Shown here one piece after another: positions 63,019 to 64,000 of a stretch of 64,000 nt of DNA. This DNA comes from Paenibacillus alba. GTDB taxonomy: Bacteria > Bacillota > Bacilli > Paenibacillales > NBRC-103111. How positions within the stretch are numbered: the first letter of the stretch is position 1; each line of letters opens with the position of its first letter. The notes under the pieces were generated by a model. That model did no database searches. It saw only the letters and a program-made list of their open reading frames with translations, and was not told where the DNA came from. Location: positions 1 to 64,000 of the forward strand of contig NZ_JABMKZ010000024.1 in the NCBI RefSeq assembly GCF_013204855.1, written 5' to 3'. The translations under genes were made by a program, and so were the position numbers.

Positions 63019-64000
63019 CTATTTACGGACCAAAATAAGAAGGCCAAAACCAACAACGCCGAGAACGACAAAGAGGCTATCTCTGCGCTGCCAGCTTAAC
63101 GTGCTTTTCCTCAGAAGCAGCTTGTTTCCATCGATTTGCTTCATTTCCATAGCAACCGTTAGCTGCTCCGCCTTGTGAAACATGGCGAGCAGCAAAGGAA
63201 CAACGAGCGCTGGGATATCCCGCGACCTTACCGAACCTGGGCGAATAGCAGCTTTGCCTCGCGCTCGGACGATGGCCGAGAACCGCTGCCATTCCCGCAG
63301 TATCATCGGTATGAAGCGAAACATGACCGACACGGCTAAGGAAAAGGAGGCGACGGGGAGCTTCATTTTGGCCAAATACCTCAAGGCCCAATTCAGCCCT
63401 TCGACGAGCTGTCCGTATGGTGTCGTCACCGCTAACCAGTAGCCGTCCAAAATGACCAGAAACAACCGGGTCACGGTAAATGCTGTGCTCCAGCCGCGCT
63501 CCATCGAGTAGCCCAGGCGGAACTGTCCCTCTGGCGTGGTCCAATCCATTCCGGCCAGCAGGATCGAAAGTGCCATAAAGATCAGAAATGGCACCGCGAT
63601 CTTCCAGCTGCCGCGAAGCACCGCACGCGGCAGGCCGAGAAAGGCGAAGCCGAGGAGCAGGCCTGCTGCCGCGAGGCCGCTCCACTGCTGCTGCTGCATC
63701 GTGCCGATGACGAGCAGCAGGTAGAGCAGCCACTTCGCGCGCGGGTCGACCCGCAGCCACGCGGCCTGCGGCGGCGGCGAAGCCGCGCTCGCTTCGCGCG
63801 CGGCCGCTGAGCCCGGCGCTGCCGCTCGCGGCGCCGGGGCAAAACCAGCGCTGCCGCGTTCACGCAGCGCCTCGACGATCGCCGGCACAGCAAGCGCCGG
63901 CGTAAGCAGGTCTGGCGCGATGGCGATGCCATAGCGCGCCATCGCGGCCGCGGCCTCCGCGCAGCTCGGGAGGCCGACACCCGCGCGCGTCAGCAGCTCC
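63019..64000 (-). CDS. ECF transporter T component with a fused ATPase-like N-terminal tail (5' partial)
   Basis: The frame is open to the window edge. Its first visible residues (ELLTRAGVGLPSCAEAAAAM, then RYGIAIAPDLLTPALAVPAI) look like the C-terminal end of an ECF-type ATPase (A component). An Ala/Pro-rich, high-GC linker follows, then an EcfT/CbiQ membrane domain (DPRAKWLLYLLLVIGTM, about five helices). The T-component coupling motif ARGKAA is visible near the C-terminus. ECF modules energise vitamin or metal-ion uptake with a separate substrate-binding S component, which is not in view. If the T component starts on its own, the only ATG available (63942) still lies within ATPase-like sequence, so a fused A-T protein is the simplest reading. 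Confidence 0.78.
   Translation of the reverse strand, partial: ELLTRAGVGLPSCAEAAAAMARYGIAIAPDLLTPALAVPAIVEALRERGSAGFAPAPRAAAPGSAAAREASAASPPPQAAWLRVDPRAKWLLYLLLVIGTMQQQQWSGLAAAGLLLGFAFLGLPRAVLRGSWKIAVPFLIFMALSILLAGMDWTTPEGQFRLGYSMERGWSTAFTVTRLFLVILDGYWLAVTTPYGQLVEGLNWALRYLAKMKLPVASFSLAVSVMFRFIPMILREWQRFSAIVRARGKAAIRPGSVRSRDIPALVVPLLLAMFHKAEQLTVAMEMKQIDGNKLLLRKSTLSWQRRDSLFVVLGVVGFGLLILVRK

Noticed and set aside
1..64000. tRNA, rRNA and insertion sequences
   Set aside because: No tRNA cloverleaf, rRNA segment or transposase frame was recognised on either strand.

Overview
The window looks like a piece of a Paenibacillus-type Firmicute chromosome. The evidence is strong GGAGG-type ribosome binding sites, close matches to Bacillus families (KimA, YqkE, EcsC, ABC-F), an lpl/ytc-type carbohydrate ABC importer beside large membrane-anchored AraC regulators, and extracellular polysaccharide-degrading enzymes. 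I see no rRNA, tRNA, CRISPR array, integrase or transposase.

Layout. 0.6-9.6 kb: a GntR/LacI-type regulator, an ABC-F ATPase behind a leader-peptide attenuator, a TSUP exporter, a GH35 beta-galactosidase with an alkaline-phosphatase-like enzyme, and a divergent AraC regulator with a minisatellite linker. 10.3-21.6 kb: a sugar-utilisation locus with an AraC sensor-regulator, two permeases, a lipoprotein binding protein, a DeoR regulator and a frameshifted family-8 polysaccharide lyase. 22-25.3 kb: an EamA transporter and a TetR/MFS efflux pair with matching operators.

25.8-50.4 kb, all on the minus strand: a complete-looking contractile injection system of the extracellular (Afp/PVC-like) type. 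In transcription order it has an AAA+ ATPase, a DUF4255 tail terminator, an Ig-like accessory protein, a sheath, a first tube protein, a tail-assembly-chaperone pair with a candidate -1 frameshift, a second tube protein, a very large Gln/Glu/Ala-rich protein in the tape-measure position, a LysM protein, gpD- and gpV-like hub and spike proteins, gp25, two baseplate J proteins, a gpI-domain protein and a last conserved protein. There are no head, portal, terminase or integrase genes, so this is not a prophage.

50.5-64 kb: a diguanylate cyclase, a divergent SRAP protein, DUF1284 and Nudix genes, a permease, a polysaccharide deacetylase with YqkE, a KimA-type K+ importer under a c-di-AMP (ydaO) riboswitch, NDH-2, EcsC, and an ECF transporter protein running off the right edge that appears to fuse an ATPase tail to the T component.

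The most unusual signal is intergenic. Four sequence-unrelated repeat families (A-D) each consist of short palindromes placed at about 51, 61 and 51 bp centre-to-centre. They occur as ~175-180-bp elements or longer arrays at ten places. Family B has three copies of exactly 178 bp, one of them inverted. I know of no described element with this shared geometry.
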